This document shows, in pieces, positions 44,122 to 53,102 of a DNA stretch of 64,000 nucleotides. Positions within the stretch are counted from its first letter, which is position 1; every line of letters begins with the position of its first letter. A program made the translations under genes and the position numbers. This DNA comes from Roseofilum capinflatum BLCC-M114 (lineage in GTDB: Bacteria > Cyanobacteriota > Cyanobacteriia > Cyanobacteriales > Desertifilaceae): assembly GCF_030068505.1 (NCBI RefSeq), contig NZ_JAQOSO010000104.1, positions 1 to 64,000 of the forward strand. Reading direction: 5' to 3'. Below the pieces are notes generated by a model. That model had not been told where the DNA came from and did no database searches. It saw nothing but the letters and a program-made list of their open reading frames with translations.

Positions 44122-44765
44122 GCTCCACCCTCCAGAAACTCTTCACCCAAATCGGGTTTAGGGGGTTCGCTCTGGGTCAGGGTGACCTCTAAATTGGGCA
44201 GTTCTGGTTTCGGTAATAGGATCGGCTGATTCAAGTTTTCCCGCAAAAAACCCGTCGAAATTGACCGATGATCGTGGTAGTTATGACATCCTGCTGTCCA
44301 ACAGCCATCTGGCTCAAACCCTTGATGACTGGGAATATCCCCGGCAATGACTCCTTCATGACAAGCCATACATAAATCAGGTTTCAGGTGAACTCCCCGA
44401 CCAAACATATGTACATGCTCTGCATGACAAGCGGTACAGGTTAGAACATCTAAGTTTTCTAAATATTCTGCCCAACGGGGATCGCGAAACTTTTTTGGGC
44501 CGTGAGCATCGCTTACTAGCTCCGCTTCATGACAGCGCATACAGGTTTCATTACTGACTGGCTTAAATCCTTCATGACAGGAGCTACAGGAGGCTTCAAT
44601 TAAGGTGTGGCCGTCTGATGTCACTCCCGGAAGAAAGATTTGACGTTGATCTAAGGCAAACGCAGCAATTCCCCAAACCAGTAGCAAAACCACCACTGCA
44701 ATAATGGCCGTCTTGACTTGAAGGAGATTTTTTAGGAAAGGAAATCGCTGGGAATTGCTGGTCAT
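44118..44765 (-). CDS. Pentaheme c-type cytochrome, membrane-anchored
   Basis: A 215-residue protein with one N-terminal membrane helix (about 17-38). It has four CxxCH sites at C60, C75, C110 and C132, and a fifth of the C-x4-C-H type (C155-W-T-A-G-C160-H), as found in cytochrome c3 folds. It carries a proline/acidic tail. It sits three bases after the globin gene and overlaps the hexaheme gene by four, so the three are an operon. It could relay electrons from the membrane to the hexaheme protein. Confidence 0.88.
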   Translation of the reverse strand: MTSNSQRFPFLKNLLQVKTAIIAVVVLLLVWGIAAFALDQRQIFLPGVTSDGHTLIEASCSSCHEGFKPVSNETCMRCHEAELVSDAHGPKKFRDPRWAEYLENLDVLTCTACHAEHVHMFGRGVHLKPDLCMACHEGVIAGDIPSHQGFEPDGCWTAGCHNYHDHRSISTGFLRENLNQPILLPKPELPNLEVTLTQSEPPKPDLGEEFLEGGA

Positions 44766-44768
44766 GAC

Positions 44769-45200
44769 TTAAGAAAGTTGGGTTTCTGCTTGGTCGTATT
44801 CAGCCCCTTCTAGCATCAGAGTTGTAATCGCTTGATAGGCCTCAATCCAAGCTTGTTTGACTTCAGGAGTCCAGCGATCTCCTAAGTATTGTTCAAAGGT
44901 TTTTAACAATGCTCCGCCAACTAAGGGATAATGGGCAGGAAGGGCCCCATACTTAACATGACGTGCCCCTAAGCCTTTGAGGGCATCACTTAAGGCTTCT
45001 GGCTTCCGCAAATTTTCGACTGTGAAGACCAAAGATTGCAAAAGCATTTGCTTTTGTTTTTTCATATCCGTATGTTCAAATAGGGGCTTGGCTTCCGGAT
45101 TATCCGTGAATAAATTTTTATAAAAGCTCTCTACAAATTCGTTAGCTTCTGGCTTTACTTTTTCAAAGCTTTCTTCCAGGAGTTCGACTTTTAGTGACAT
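44769..45200 (-). CDS. Single-domain globin, flavohemoglobin-like class
   Basis: A 143-residue globin. The proximal heme ligand is likely H81 in LGARHVKYGALPAHYPLVGG, with Y27 and Q in helix E (KQKQMLLQSL) as distal residues. This is the Tyr-B10/Gln-E7 pattern of bacterial globins of the Vitreoscilla and flavohemoglobin type that handle O2 and NO. There is no reductase domain, so an electron donor is required. It leads an operon of multiheme cytochromes, with only three bases to the pentaheme gene. Confidence 0.88.
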   Translation of the reverse strand: MSLKVELLEESFEKVKPEANEFVESFYKNLFTDNPEAKPLFEHTDMKKQKQMLLQSLVFTVENLRKPEALSDALKGLGARHVKYGALPAHYPLVGGALLKTFEQYLGDRWTPEVKQAWIEAYQAITTLMLEGAEYDQAETQLS

Positions 45201-45349
45201 TTTTGGTGTTCTCCTTATAAAGCCCCGGTCATAGAAAATCTATTTTTTTCTTGTCCGAGATATAACTTCTATATATCCAGATCGTTCTAGGATATTCTGT
45301 AATATCAACTACGAAAAAACTCGGATTTTCAATAAAATACATAGAATTA

Positions 45350-45364
45350 ATGCAAAAAATGCAT
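45350..45364. promoter_or_regulatory. Inverted repeat ATGCA-N5-TGCAT upstream of the globin operon
   Basis: A perfect 5-bp inverted repeat around AAAAA lies about 150 bp before the globin start, in the only spacer that can hold this operon's promoter. The half-site vaguely recalls the NO-responsive NsrR operator (AAGATGCATTT), but no NsrR gene is in the window and the rest of that consensus is not matched. It is a candidate operator only. Confidence 0.3.
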
Positions 45365-45406
45365 ATTCGCAGTCTTTGAGGGGGGTTGCTGTTGAAAAAT
45401 GATGGA

Positions 45407-46087
45407 TTAAGCGTCAGTATAAATCTCTTGCAGGGCCTCTTGGGCTTCTTGGCGCAACCCACGGGCAATGCGGAAGAGTTCTAGTCCGGTATGTAAATAA
45501 TGTTCGTCATAGTTGTAGGGAAACCAGGAGAATTCATCGAGAGCATCACTGACTTGATTAAGACAATAGTAGAGATGGGCGGCAATACTGGCAACGGGCC
45601 CGGGATTGGGTAGGGAGCGAAAACGCACTTGGGCTTCATCTAATAAGGAGCGACAATTGTCTAAATAGAGTTGAAAATTTTCTAGCAATCGATCGTCAAA
45701 AGGATCGGCGGCCAGGTCATCGAGTTCTGCTTCGATGGAGTTAAGAATTTCGATTAAGGAACCGTTGACGGGATGATAGACTCTCACGAGCCATTGTTGC
45801 CAATGTCGATCGGGATCGAGAGGGTTTTGCGGCGAACGGCTGGGGGGTTTGGGGGATTTCGGCCGATCGCCCCTGGGCGTATAGGGAAAGTTTTGGCGAT
45901 CGTATACTCGGCGACTATGGGGATCGCTAAGGGTTTCATAGGCCAGATTAATCTCCACCATCCGGTCAGCATTGCCCACGGCTTGATTGAGATCTGGATG
46001 ATGAAGTTTGACCAAACGGCGATAGGCTTGACGAATTTCCTCCGCCGTTGCCGTTGGCTCAATTTCTAGGGTTTGATAATAATTCAC
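45407..46087 (-). CDS. J-domain (DnaJ-like) protein
   Basis: A 226-residue protein with an N-terminal J domain (residues 1-66) including the Hsp70-activating H30-P31-D32 and the helix IV boundary DPHSRRVYDRQ. No G/F or zinc-finger region follows; the C-terminal two thirds is a helical domain I do not recognise. It is upstream of the globin operon, but a 206-bp spacer suggests it is separate. Confidence 0.82.
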   Translation of the reverse strand: MNYYQTLEIEPTATAEEIRQAYRRLVKLHHPDLNQAVGNADRMVEINLAYETLSDPHSRRVYDRQNFPYTPRGDRPKSPKPPSRSPQNPLDPDRHWQQWLVRVYHPVNGSLIEILNSIEAELDDLAADPFDDRLLENFQLYLDNCRSLLDEAQVRFRSLPNPGPVASIAAHLYYCLNQVSDALDEFSWFPYNYDEHYLHTGLELFRIARGLRQEAQEALQEIYTDA

Positions 46088-46144
46088 GTCTTTTGGTCAT
46101 GGGTCATGGATCATCGGCCATTTTCCCCCTCTCCCCCTATCTCC

Positions 46145-47083
46145 TTATTCTGGATCTTGGAATAAGGGGGTACTCAGATAGCGCTCGCCAAAACTCGGTT
46201 GAATCACCACAATTAATTTACCGTCATTTTCTGGACGCTTGCCGACTTGGATGGCGGCGCAAACCGCAGCACCACTGGAAATCCCAGAGAGTAAGCCTTC
46301 TTCCTTGGCTAAACGCCGTCCATAGGCGATCGCCTCCTCATCAGAAACGGTCACTACTTCATCAATCAAATCTACCTTCAAAACCTCTGGTACAAAGCCA
46401 GCCCCAATCCCTTGAATTTTATGGGGCCCTGGTTGGCCGCCCGATAATACAGGAGAAGTAACCGGTTCCACGGCGATCGCCTTAACTTTCTCGCTTCTCT
46501 TCTTCAGCACCTCGGCCACCCCAGTAATTGTCCCCCCAGTACCCACACCCGAAATAATCATATCCACCTGGCCATCCGTATCTGCCCAAATTTCCTCAGC
46601 CGTGGTTTTGCGGTGAATCTGGGGATTGGCTGGATTTTGAAACTGCTGCAACATATAAGCATTGGGCATTTCTTCGGCCAGTTCCATTGCTCGGCGAATA
46701 CATCCCCCCATCCCCTCTGAACCCGGAGTCAGAATCAACTCAGCACCATAAGCCTTTAACATAGCTCGCCGTTCTGCACTCATGGTTTCTGGCATTAACA
46801 AAATTAACCGATAGCCTCGCGCAGCCGCTACCATCGCCAAGGCAATTCCTGTATTCCCAGAAGTCGGTTCCACCAATACGGTCTTTTCTGGAGAAATCGA
46901 CCCTTCTTTTTCCGCCATATCAATCATGTTGACCCCAATCCGGTCTTTGACTGAGGAAGCTGGGTTCATACTTTCGAGCTTAACCACAATTCTGGCCACA
47001 CAGCCCTCTGCTTGAGGAATACGGTTGAGTTGAACTAAGGGAGTATGTCCGACTAACTGGGTAATATCTTGTGCGATTTTCAT
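46145..47083 (-). CDS. cysK: Cysteine synthase A, copy 2
   Basis: A 312-residue protein, with cofactor lysine K46 in [24 protein letters not shown] and [16 protein letters not shown]. It is clearly a paralog of the copy at 35214. Both have all catalytic residues. It is a single gene on the minus strand, downstream of the SGNH hydrolase gene. Confidence 0.92.
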   Translation of the reverse strand: MKIAQDITQLVGHTPLVQLNRIPQAEGCVARIVVKLESMNPASSVKDRIGVNMIDMAEKEGSISPEKTVLVEPTSGNTGIALAMVAAARGYRLILLMPETMSAERRAMLKAYGAELILTPGSEGMGGCIRRAMELAEEMPNAYMLQQFQNPANPQIHRKTTAEEIWADTDGQVDMIISGVGTGGTITGVAEVLKKRSEKVKAIAVEPVTSPVLSGGQPGPHKIQGIGAGFVPEVLKVDLIDEVVTVSDEEAIAYGRRLAKEEGLLSGISSGAAVCAAIQVGKRPENDGKLIVVIQPSFGERYLSTPLFQDPE

Positions 47084-47155
47084 GTTGAATGGGTAAAACG
47101 ATTAGCTAGAGAACTGTTGCCCATTGTCCCAGAGCCTTTGGACAACCGGCAAGTC

Positions 47156-48127
47156 TTAACACTCCCCGCTCCCTTCGAGTCCAGGGGGTTTTCTGGTTTC
47201 GGTCTGGCTGCATAGGATTTCATTGACCACTTGGTAACCGAGGGGACTGAGGTGGATGTGGTCTCGATAAAGGGTCTCTGGGTTTTCTTGGGCGTTAAAA
47301 ATGGGTAAAAAGTCGATATAGGGTATTTTTCGCTCTTCTGTGAGGGCTAAGAGGCGCTTTCTGGCTTTCCATTCATAGTCTCTGGGGCCGGGTTCTCCGA
47401 GTTCCCGTTTCAGGGGAGTCATGGCTAAGAGGACTTGGGCGTGGTGTTTTTGAGCGTAGGTGTGAATGTCCTGAATGGCTTGTAAATTAAAGCCTACCCG
47501 ATCGCCTTTTTCGGCTCGTACTGCTGCCATTTCTGGGGGAGACTCATAGGGCAAAACCAAGCGAGTAAAGGCTTCGACGATACCCAGGGGCGGATAATGA
47601 CTGGGATAAAAGCGATCGCGCCCTACGGGAATGGAGGTGGGTGCAGTGCCAAAGAGATCGTCGGTATTAATCAACAGGATAATCACCTCGGCCCCAAATG
47701 TGCCATATTTGCGTAAGTAGGCGATTTCATTGCGGGGACACCAGGAATTAGCGGAAATATTCAGCACTTCTACCGCTTTGCCCGTCTCTTCCTTCAGTTT
47801 GTGGCTGATCAAGTTAGAGAGAATTTGCTCCTGATCCGTCCACCATCCCCCATTGGCGATAGAATCTCCAAGCAGTAAGATCCGTTGTGTGTCCGGTGCT
47901 GGTTCCTCACTCATGTCAGCACTCCGCATCGAATATCGATTAATAGTAATCCGATTTCCAAACCGGCGCGTAGTTTGGGAGGGAGCCAGTAAATAGCCAA
48001 TTTCTGGATCGGCTTGATAGATCAAGGGTTTGCCAAACCCAAAGAACCAACGCAGAGCAAGTTCAAAGAAAGTACAAAGACCTAGGGCGATCGCCCCAAT
48101 CAGTAATAGAATTTTAATCTGGCCCAT
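47156..48127 (-). CDS. SGNH/GDSL-family hydrolase, membrane-anchored
   Basis: A 323-residue protein. An N-terminal anchor (about 5-28) is followed by a GDSL block LLLGDSI with nucleophile S89, an ISANSW segment and the closing dyad in YRDHIHLSPLGYQ. This is the order of SGNH esterases and acyltransferases. The substrate is not evident. It is divergent from the small membrane-protein gene at 48276. Confidence 0.82.
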   Translation of the reverse strand: MGQIKILLLIGAIALGLCTFFELALRWFFGFGKPLIYQADPEIGYLLAPSQTTRRFGNRITINRYSMRSADMSEEPAPDTQRILLLGDSIANGGWWTDQEQILSNLISHKLKEETGKAVEVLNISANSWCPRNEIAYLRKYGTFGAEVIILLINTDDLFGTAPTSIPVGRDRFYPSHYPPLGIVEAFTRLVLPYESPPEMAAVRAEKGDRVGFNLQAIQDIHTYAQKHHAQVLLAMTPLKRELGEPGPRDYEWKARKRLLALTEERKIPYIDFLPIFNAQENPETLYRDHIHLSPLGYQVVNEILCSQTETRKPPGLEGSGEC

Positions 48128-48275
48128 GGATTCGGAGTATCTGCCTGATTTGACCTTTCCTATCCTACATCGATCGCCCTATGGGATGATGGACACTCAA
48201 GCCAGAAACCGTTACCCTAAGCCTAAAGTCAGTTTGTTATACCCTTTTACCTTGTTCTCATGGAGGCTAATCGCC

Positions 48276-48416
48276 ATGTCTGACTTAAATCGCGGCATCA
48301 TGAAATTTAAAGGAGCAGATAGCCCGGTGGCGATCGCCATCTCGTCTATTGTCGTTTTAGGTGGTATTGCCGTCTTGATTTGGTGGGGTCTACAATCCGC
48401 CTACGCTTTGGGTTAA
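48276..48416 (+). CDS. Single-helix membrane protein, 46 residues
   Basis: MSDLNRGIMKFKGADSPVAI is followed by one membrane helix (about 18-40). A strong GGAGG at 48262-48266 lies nine bases before ATG 48276; the longer frame open from 48030 has no such site. The sequence looks like a conserved cyanobacterial small protein, possibly an NDH-1 or photosystem accessory subunit, but I cannot name it with confidence. A terminator-like hairpin follows. Confidence 0.7.
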   Translation: MSDLNRGIMKFKGADSPVAIAISSIVVLGGIAVLIWWGLQSAYALG

Positions 48417-48437
48417 GCATTCCCTGCACCACCTTTC

Positions 48438-48479
48438 AACCCGCCATTATGGTTCTTGTTAAGGACATAGAGGCGGGTT
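48438..48479. terminator. Long-loop hairpin between convergent genes
   Basis: AACCCGCC (48438-48445) pairs perfectly with GGCGGGTT (48472-48479) around a 26-base loop, followed by TTAGCT. It lies between the 46-residue gene (+) and the cNMP-binding gene (-). Confidence 0.5.
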
Positions 48480-48482
48480 TAG

Positions 48483-48950
48483 CTAATGTTTGCTAGAAAC
48501 TTGTAATTCTTGAATCTTACTTTCTTGGGCGTTAATTTTCTGGTTTAGCTCGCGAATGCGTCGGGAAAGCAAGCGAATAATATTGACGGCAATACCTGGG
48601 GTTTCATCAATGGCATCATAGAGTTGTTGCTGAGTTAAGACTAAACAATCACAGGTTTCGATCGCCGTCACGGAAGCGGATCGCGGTTCGGCATCAAACA
48701 AGGACATTTCCCCAAAAGTCGTTCCCTTATCCAAGTAGGCTAAATCCCGATCGCCAATATGCACCCGTACCCGTCCCGAAACCACAATATACAGAGAGCG
48801 TCCTTCCTGTCCTTGGGTAAAAATGGTTTGCCCAGCCGGAAACGATAATTCATCCATAATCGAGGCTAGACGCACCAAAAAATCATCCCGTAACTCTTTG
48901 AAGATGGGAACACCTCGCACAAATAGCAAGCGGTCAACGCTACTTAACAT
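48483..48950 (-). CDS. Cyclic-nucleotide-binding domain protein
   Basis: A 155-residue protein that is one cNMP-binding domain, with the phosphate-binding cassette FGEMSLFDAEPRSASV; it has no DNA-binding helix-turn-helix. It lies 18 bp downstream of the large transporter-like gene on the same strand, so it probably regulates that membrane protein rather than transcription. Confidence 0.85.
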   Translation of the reverse strand: MLSSVDRLLFVRGVPIFKELRDDFLVRLASIMDELSFPAGQTIFTQGQEGRSLYIVVSGRVRVHIGDRDLAYLDKGTTFGEMSLFDAEPRSASVTAIETCDCLVLTQQQLYDAIDETPGIAVNIIRLLSRRIRELNQKINAQESKIQELQVSSKH

Positions 48951-48968
48951 AACTTCTCCGGGTCGGGG

Positions 48969-49015
48969 TTAGGGGGATGGGGGAATGGGGGGATGGGTGA
49001 ATGGGGGGATGGGAA
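48969..49015. repeat. G-rich tandem repeat at the end of the transporter gene
   Basis: Repeated GGGGGGATGG/GGTGAATG units cover the last codons of the transporter-like gene and give its tail FTHPPIPPSP. This is a short tandem repeat that has become part of a coding region. Confidence 0.75.
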
Positions 49016-52013
49016 AATCCGAGCTATCTTCGCTCAAGATTGAAGGTGAGGACAATTCCGTATGGGAGAGTCCAAACTCTTCGATTAAGGCTTGAACTTG
49101 GGCAGCCACCAGGCGATCGGGATCGTGCTTGAGCATAGGCAATAATTGACTCAAAGTTGAAGGGCTTGCTACTTTAAGATAATTCAAGACGGCTTCCCGT
49201 ACAAATCCCCTGGGATGGCGCAGTCCAGCGAGAATATGTTCGGTGGTGGTACTCCAGCGAAAGGCTTGTGCCACATGGAAACAGCAGGCTAAGGGCCAAT
49301 CCGAGAGAAAATGGCGTAGGTCGAGAAGATGGCGCAGGCGATCGCTCGGATTCAGGGGTTGATACACGACCAAATCCTCTAAATACGTCAGTTTTTCGGC
49401 GATCGCATATTGATCGAGTACCGTTAACAAGGCTTTCTTATGGGGAATATCCACAATATTGTCTAAAATTTCTAAGCCTCTGGCTTGAGAACTCATGGAA
49501 TTCGATTGCAGGTTAAAAGCGGCTGCTTGTACACTCTGGATCGGATACAAGAATTTCATCAACAGAAAACAGCGCTCAATGGAGTCTGTTTCCAGATCGA
49601 CAAGCGATCGCAATAATAATTGAGCCTCTCGACCCGAAATCCGATCCTCAGCCAAATCTAAGCGTGCAGCATAGAGTTGACCCATAAACATCAGTTCCTG
49701 GTCAATCAATAATTCAATTCCCGATCGCCCCAAGACAGTTTGTACTTTTTCAATCCCCAGATCGTCAGGTAATTTAATCAAGATTTTCAGGATATTGCGT
49801 CGGGTGCTTCCCCAAGAAGTCATCAGGTTTTGGGTTAACACATGCAGACTTTCGGGGGTTTTAATTTCACCGATCGTCATCCAAGCATACATCCGTACCA
49901 GATCCGGTTTATAAATATCCCGGGCCAAGTCTAAGAGCAGAGGTATCGCTTCATGGCCCAGGCGAACCAGGGCCCGACAGGAGGCTTCACGGGTTGATTG
50001 ATAGTAAAGCCCCCGCAATAAAGAAGGATAATATTCTTCGAGACGGGTGGCGGCGATCGCCTCTAGCAGGGCACAGCGCACCCGTAGGGAATCATCCTGA
50101 AGTAAATTGGGCACATAGAGACGCAGCGCTTGCATATAGACCGCCTCTCCCAGAGCGCGACATCCCATGACCCGCTCCCGTTCCTGCTCGCTAGTCACCA
50201 TTCGCCGTAGGGTATTGGTGGCTTCGGCTTTGGCTTTAGCATTGCCGCGCTTGAGCATTAAGGCCGCTGCCGTTGACCTTACCACCGGGTCAACCGAGGG
50301 TTGGAGATAGCTGCGTAACTGACGGATATCCGGTTCGGCTTCCGTGAGCCAAATGTAGCGCAGGGCTAGGGCTAACACATCCGGCAGCAAGGAGGTTTGG
50401 GTCAGGGCGCGAATGGATTCCACATCCTTGGTGTGGGGATGTTCCAGCAGTACCTCTAAGCTTTGCCGTTGTAGGGCCGGAGAGAGGGAAGGCAGTAGGG
50501 GAACCAGGACTTCGTTAATATTTTGGGGGTCAAACCGGTTGAGCAGTTCAATACAAGAGCGCTTATCTTCCTCTGCTCCTGGTTGTTTCAGGGTGTCGGC
50601 CACATTCCGTTGTAGCGATCGCAAATCCACATCCGAGACCCCTAACCGGCCACTTTTGGCACTCGATACCAACAGTTGCACATAGCCAGAGCGCAGGAAG
50701 AAAATCGCCAATAACCAACCCAGGGAAATGAGAATAGTTTGGAATAGGAAGATATCCGACTGTCGAGATTCAAGCTGGGGCATGATTTGGCTACAGAACC
50801 AAATCGTTCCCAACAGCAGCAAACCCGTTACCCCAGTTGAGATCGGTTCGGCGATCGCCCGCCAAGCCTGGATTCCATTCCGGATACTCTCTGGAAGCGG
50901 TTGGAACAGGGCCGGCCCCAACCCCAAGACCACCGTATAGCGCAACAAATCATCAAAAAACTTCAGCGTAATCAAACACCAAAATAAATCCGCCACATGG
51001 CCCAAGGAAATCAAACTAATAATTCCCATCAGTCCCGGCAGTAGGGATGCCGCCACAAACACCCCCAACCGCTCAATCAACCGAGATGAGACAAACCATT
51101 GCAGAATTAGCTCAAAAACTCCCAACACACCATTAAAAAATCCGAGGAAACTCGCAACTTCCCCCGAATTCAGGTTTTTTTCCAGTTGGTCAAAAAACTG
51201 AAACTCAACAAACTGTAAAGAGCCTTGAGCCACAAAAAAGAACAGGATCAAGGGAATCACATATCGCCATACGGGACGACCCAAACGGCGCTGGGTAAAG
51301 CCTGAGTCATCCTCTGAGGAGACGCGGTTGGTGGTGTCTGGGAAAAATTGTTGATAATTTTGGGTCAGGTAAAAGGCGATCGCACCCCCCACAAACATCA
51401 ACACACTCGCACAAATCAGGATATTTTCCACTCGCAGGAAGGTCAAGATCGCCGGTAGGGAAAAACCACTGACCACATCGGCCATCAAAATCCCACTAGA
51501 AATTAACGGATATGTCCGTTTAATTTCCCGGATGTTAAACAGTTGGTTGGCGCAAATACTGGTGTTTAACTCATTGAGGATAAAGATCGCTTCACACCAC
51601 AGACGCAGCAAAAAAATTAAGATGGGGGCGATCACAATCAGATCTAACCCTAAGCGTAATAAAAATAAGGGAATTGCCATCAGTATGGCTGTCAGGACAA
51701 TTACCTTACGCAAAGGGAGCAGGGTTTGCAACCAGTCGTACAAAAACCCTAATCCCGAACCCATCACCGCACTGGCAATATAAATCCAAGGTAAGGATTC
51801 AGCGCCGAATCGCTGCAAGAACAAGTCAGCGGTACTCGCTTCTGTCCAACTGAGTCCCACGCAACTTGCTGTATAAAACGCCAGCATTAAGACTGTACGC
51901 TCACTTTCGTCTGGCCGAAGGTTAAACCATTGGAAGAACCGTTGTCCCCACTTGTTTACGCCCCGTCCCTGATAATTGAGTTCCATATCTTGGTATTTTA
52001 TGCTGCCCAACAA
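48969..52013 (-). CDS. Nucleotide-translocase-like membrane protein with HEAT repeats
   Basis: A 1014-residue protein. About residues 1-440 hold 11-12 membrane helices resembling the ADP/ATP translocase (TlcA) branch of the major facilitator superfamily. About residues 450-985 are a cytoplasmic helical solenoid of HEAT-like repeats. The C-terminal tail comes from a tandem repeat. A cNMP-binding protein follows 18 bp later. The combination suggests a regulated channel or transporter; the substrate is unknown. ATG at codon 10 (MELNYQG) is an alternative start. Confidence 0.75.
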   Translation of the reverse strand: MLGSIKYQDMELNYQGRGVNKWGQRFFQWFNLRPDESERTVLMLAFYTASCVGLSWTEASTADLFLQRFGAESLPWIYIASAVMGSGLGFLYDWLQTLLPLRKVIVLTAILMAIPLFLLRLGLDLIVIAPILIFLLRLWCEAIFILNELNTSICANQLFNIREIKRTYPLISSGILMADVVSGFSLPAILTFLRVENILICASVLMFVGGAIAFYLTQNYQQFFPDTTNRVSSEDDSGFTQRRLGRPVWRYVIPLILFFFVAQGSLQFVEFQFFDQLEKNLNSGEVASFLGFFNGVLGVFELILQWFVSSRLIERLGVFVAASLLPGLMGIISLISLGHVADLFWCLITLKFFDDLLRYTVVLGLGPALFQPLPESIRNGIQAWRAIAEPISTGVTGLLLLGTIWFCSQIMPQLESRQSDIFLFQTILISLGWLLAIFFLRSGYVQLLVSSAKSGRLGVSDVDLRSLQRNVADTLKQPGAEEDKRSCIELLNRFDPQNINEVLVPLLPSLSPALQRQSLEVLLEHPHTKDVESIRALTQTSLLPDVLALALRYIWLTEAEPDIRQLRSYLQPSVDPVVRSTAAALMLKRGNAKAKAEATNTLRRMVTSEQERERVMGCRALGEAVYMQALRLYVPNLLQDDSLRVRCALLEAIAATRLEEYYPSLLRGLYYQSTREASCRALVRLGHEAIPLLLDLARDIYKPDLVRMYAWMTIGEIKTPESLHVLTQNLMTSWGSTRRNILKILIKLPDDLGIEKVQTVLGRSGIELLIDQELMFMGQLYAARLDLAEDRISGREAQLLLRSLVDLETDSIERCFLLMKFLYPIQSVQAAAFNLQSNSMSSQARGLEILDNIVDIPHKKALLTVLDQYAIAEKLTYLEDLVVYQPLNPSDRLRHLLDLRHFLSDWPLACCFHVAQAFRWSTTTEHILAGLRHPRGFVREAVLNYLKVASPSTLSQLLPMLKHDPDRLVAAQVQALIEEFGLSHTELSSPSILSEDSSDFPIPPFTHPPIPPSP

Positions 52014-52058
52014 TGCCCAGGTTCAAGAGGTCTCTCTCGTTCCTAGGCACTGCTTGAC

Positions 52059-52592
52059 TTATAACTCTTTTTTCGGGGAGAGGAGCATCATCATATTCCG
52101 CCCTTCCCGTTTGGGTTCTTGCTGCACTTCAGCTTCTTCTTCTAGATCTTTTGCCAAGCGTTTGAGCAACTCTTCTGCCAAATTGCTATGCTGAATTTCT
52201 CGTCCTCGAAAGCTAATCGTTGCTTTAACTTTATCACCTTTCTTGAGAAATTTGCGAGCGTTATTCAGACGAACATTATAATCATGTTCCTCGATTTTAT
52301 AACGCATTTTTACTTCTTTTACATCGGCTGTGTGCTGTTTTTTCTTGGCTTCGCGGGCTTTCTTTTCTTGCTCAAACTTATATTTGCCGTAATCCTGAAT
52401 TCGGCAGACGGGGGGATCAGCTTTATCGCTGACCAGAACTAAGTCTTGTTCTTGTTCTTGAGCGAGTTTCAGACCGTCTCTCGGAGACATAATTCCGAGT
52501 TGCGTGCCATCACCATCAATAACTCGAACTTCTGGATATTTAATCCGTTCGTTGATTTGGGGAAGATCGCGATTTTTTCTCTTGTCAACCAC
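52059..52592 (-). CDS. infC: Translation initiation factor IF-3
   Basis: IF-3 binds the 30S subunit and checks the start codon. The conserved N-terminal [19 protein letters not shown], linker [17 protein letters not shown] and C-terminal domain with RGREIQH are present. An ATG-initiated frame opens at 52625, but cyanobacterial IF-3 usually begins close to the [11 protein letters not shown] segment. GTG at 52592 (then VDKRKNRD) is therefore the better start, 178 residues. Unusual starts are typical for infC, which represses its own translation. Confidence 0.9.
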   Translation of the reverse strand: MVDKRKNRDLPQINERIKYPEVRVIDGDGTQLGIMSPRDGLKLAQEQEQDLVLVSDKADPPVCRIQDYGKYKFEQEKKAREAKKKQHTADVKEVKMRYKIEEHDYNVRLNNARKFLKKGDKVKATISFRGREIQHSNLAEELLKRLAKDLEEEAEVQQEPKREGRNMMMLLSPKKEL

Positions 52593-53102
52593 AGGCGTTT
52601 GGAATTGTAAATAGGGATAGAACAACAGTTAAGTATGGAATCTGGCGATTCTGGAGACCTAAGCAGAGGTCTGATTCAAGTGATTCAAACCCTTAGAGCC
52701 TCCAACACGGTTGCTTAAACCATCAGATCGATGCCCTCAATCACTGAGTCCGTTAGGATCTCGGATGGGGACAAAATCCGTAGGTTTCTGCCATTGTAAC
52801 TGACAGGTTTTGAGATGTTCTACATTTTTTCACTTGTTTTTTGCTCTAGGGGAGCCTTTGAGCGATTTTTGAAGGGGTCTGAGCTGTGATTGTCCTCTTC
52901 CCTTCGCCCTAAGCTGGGGGCAAGATTTCCCTGAACCTCAAGCTTCCCCAGGGGGTGAGTTCGGTTAATCTTAAGAAAGGATTATAGGGGAGCGATCGCC
53001 CCATCAAAGCTCCTATCATAGTTGGGTCTATGATGTATAGTGTAAAACTTAAACCCTAAAATCAAAACCTGATTCTATCACCCGTAAGCGGATGAGGCAA
53101 CT
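52593..53102. other. Intergenic spacer between infC and ilvN
   Basis: A 510-bp divergent spacer holding both promoters and probably the infC leader. I see a palindrome GGGGAGCGATCGCCCC centred on a HIP1 octamer (about 52988-53003) and an AT-rich GATGTATAGTGTAAAAC before ilvN that may include the -10 region. No open frame or recognisable riboswitch is visible. Confidence 0.45.

Noticed and set aside
45350-45364. NsrR operator
   Set aside because: Only the ATGCAT part matches and no NsrR gene is visible; kept only as an unnamed inverted repeat.
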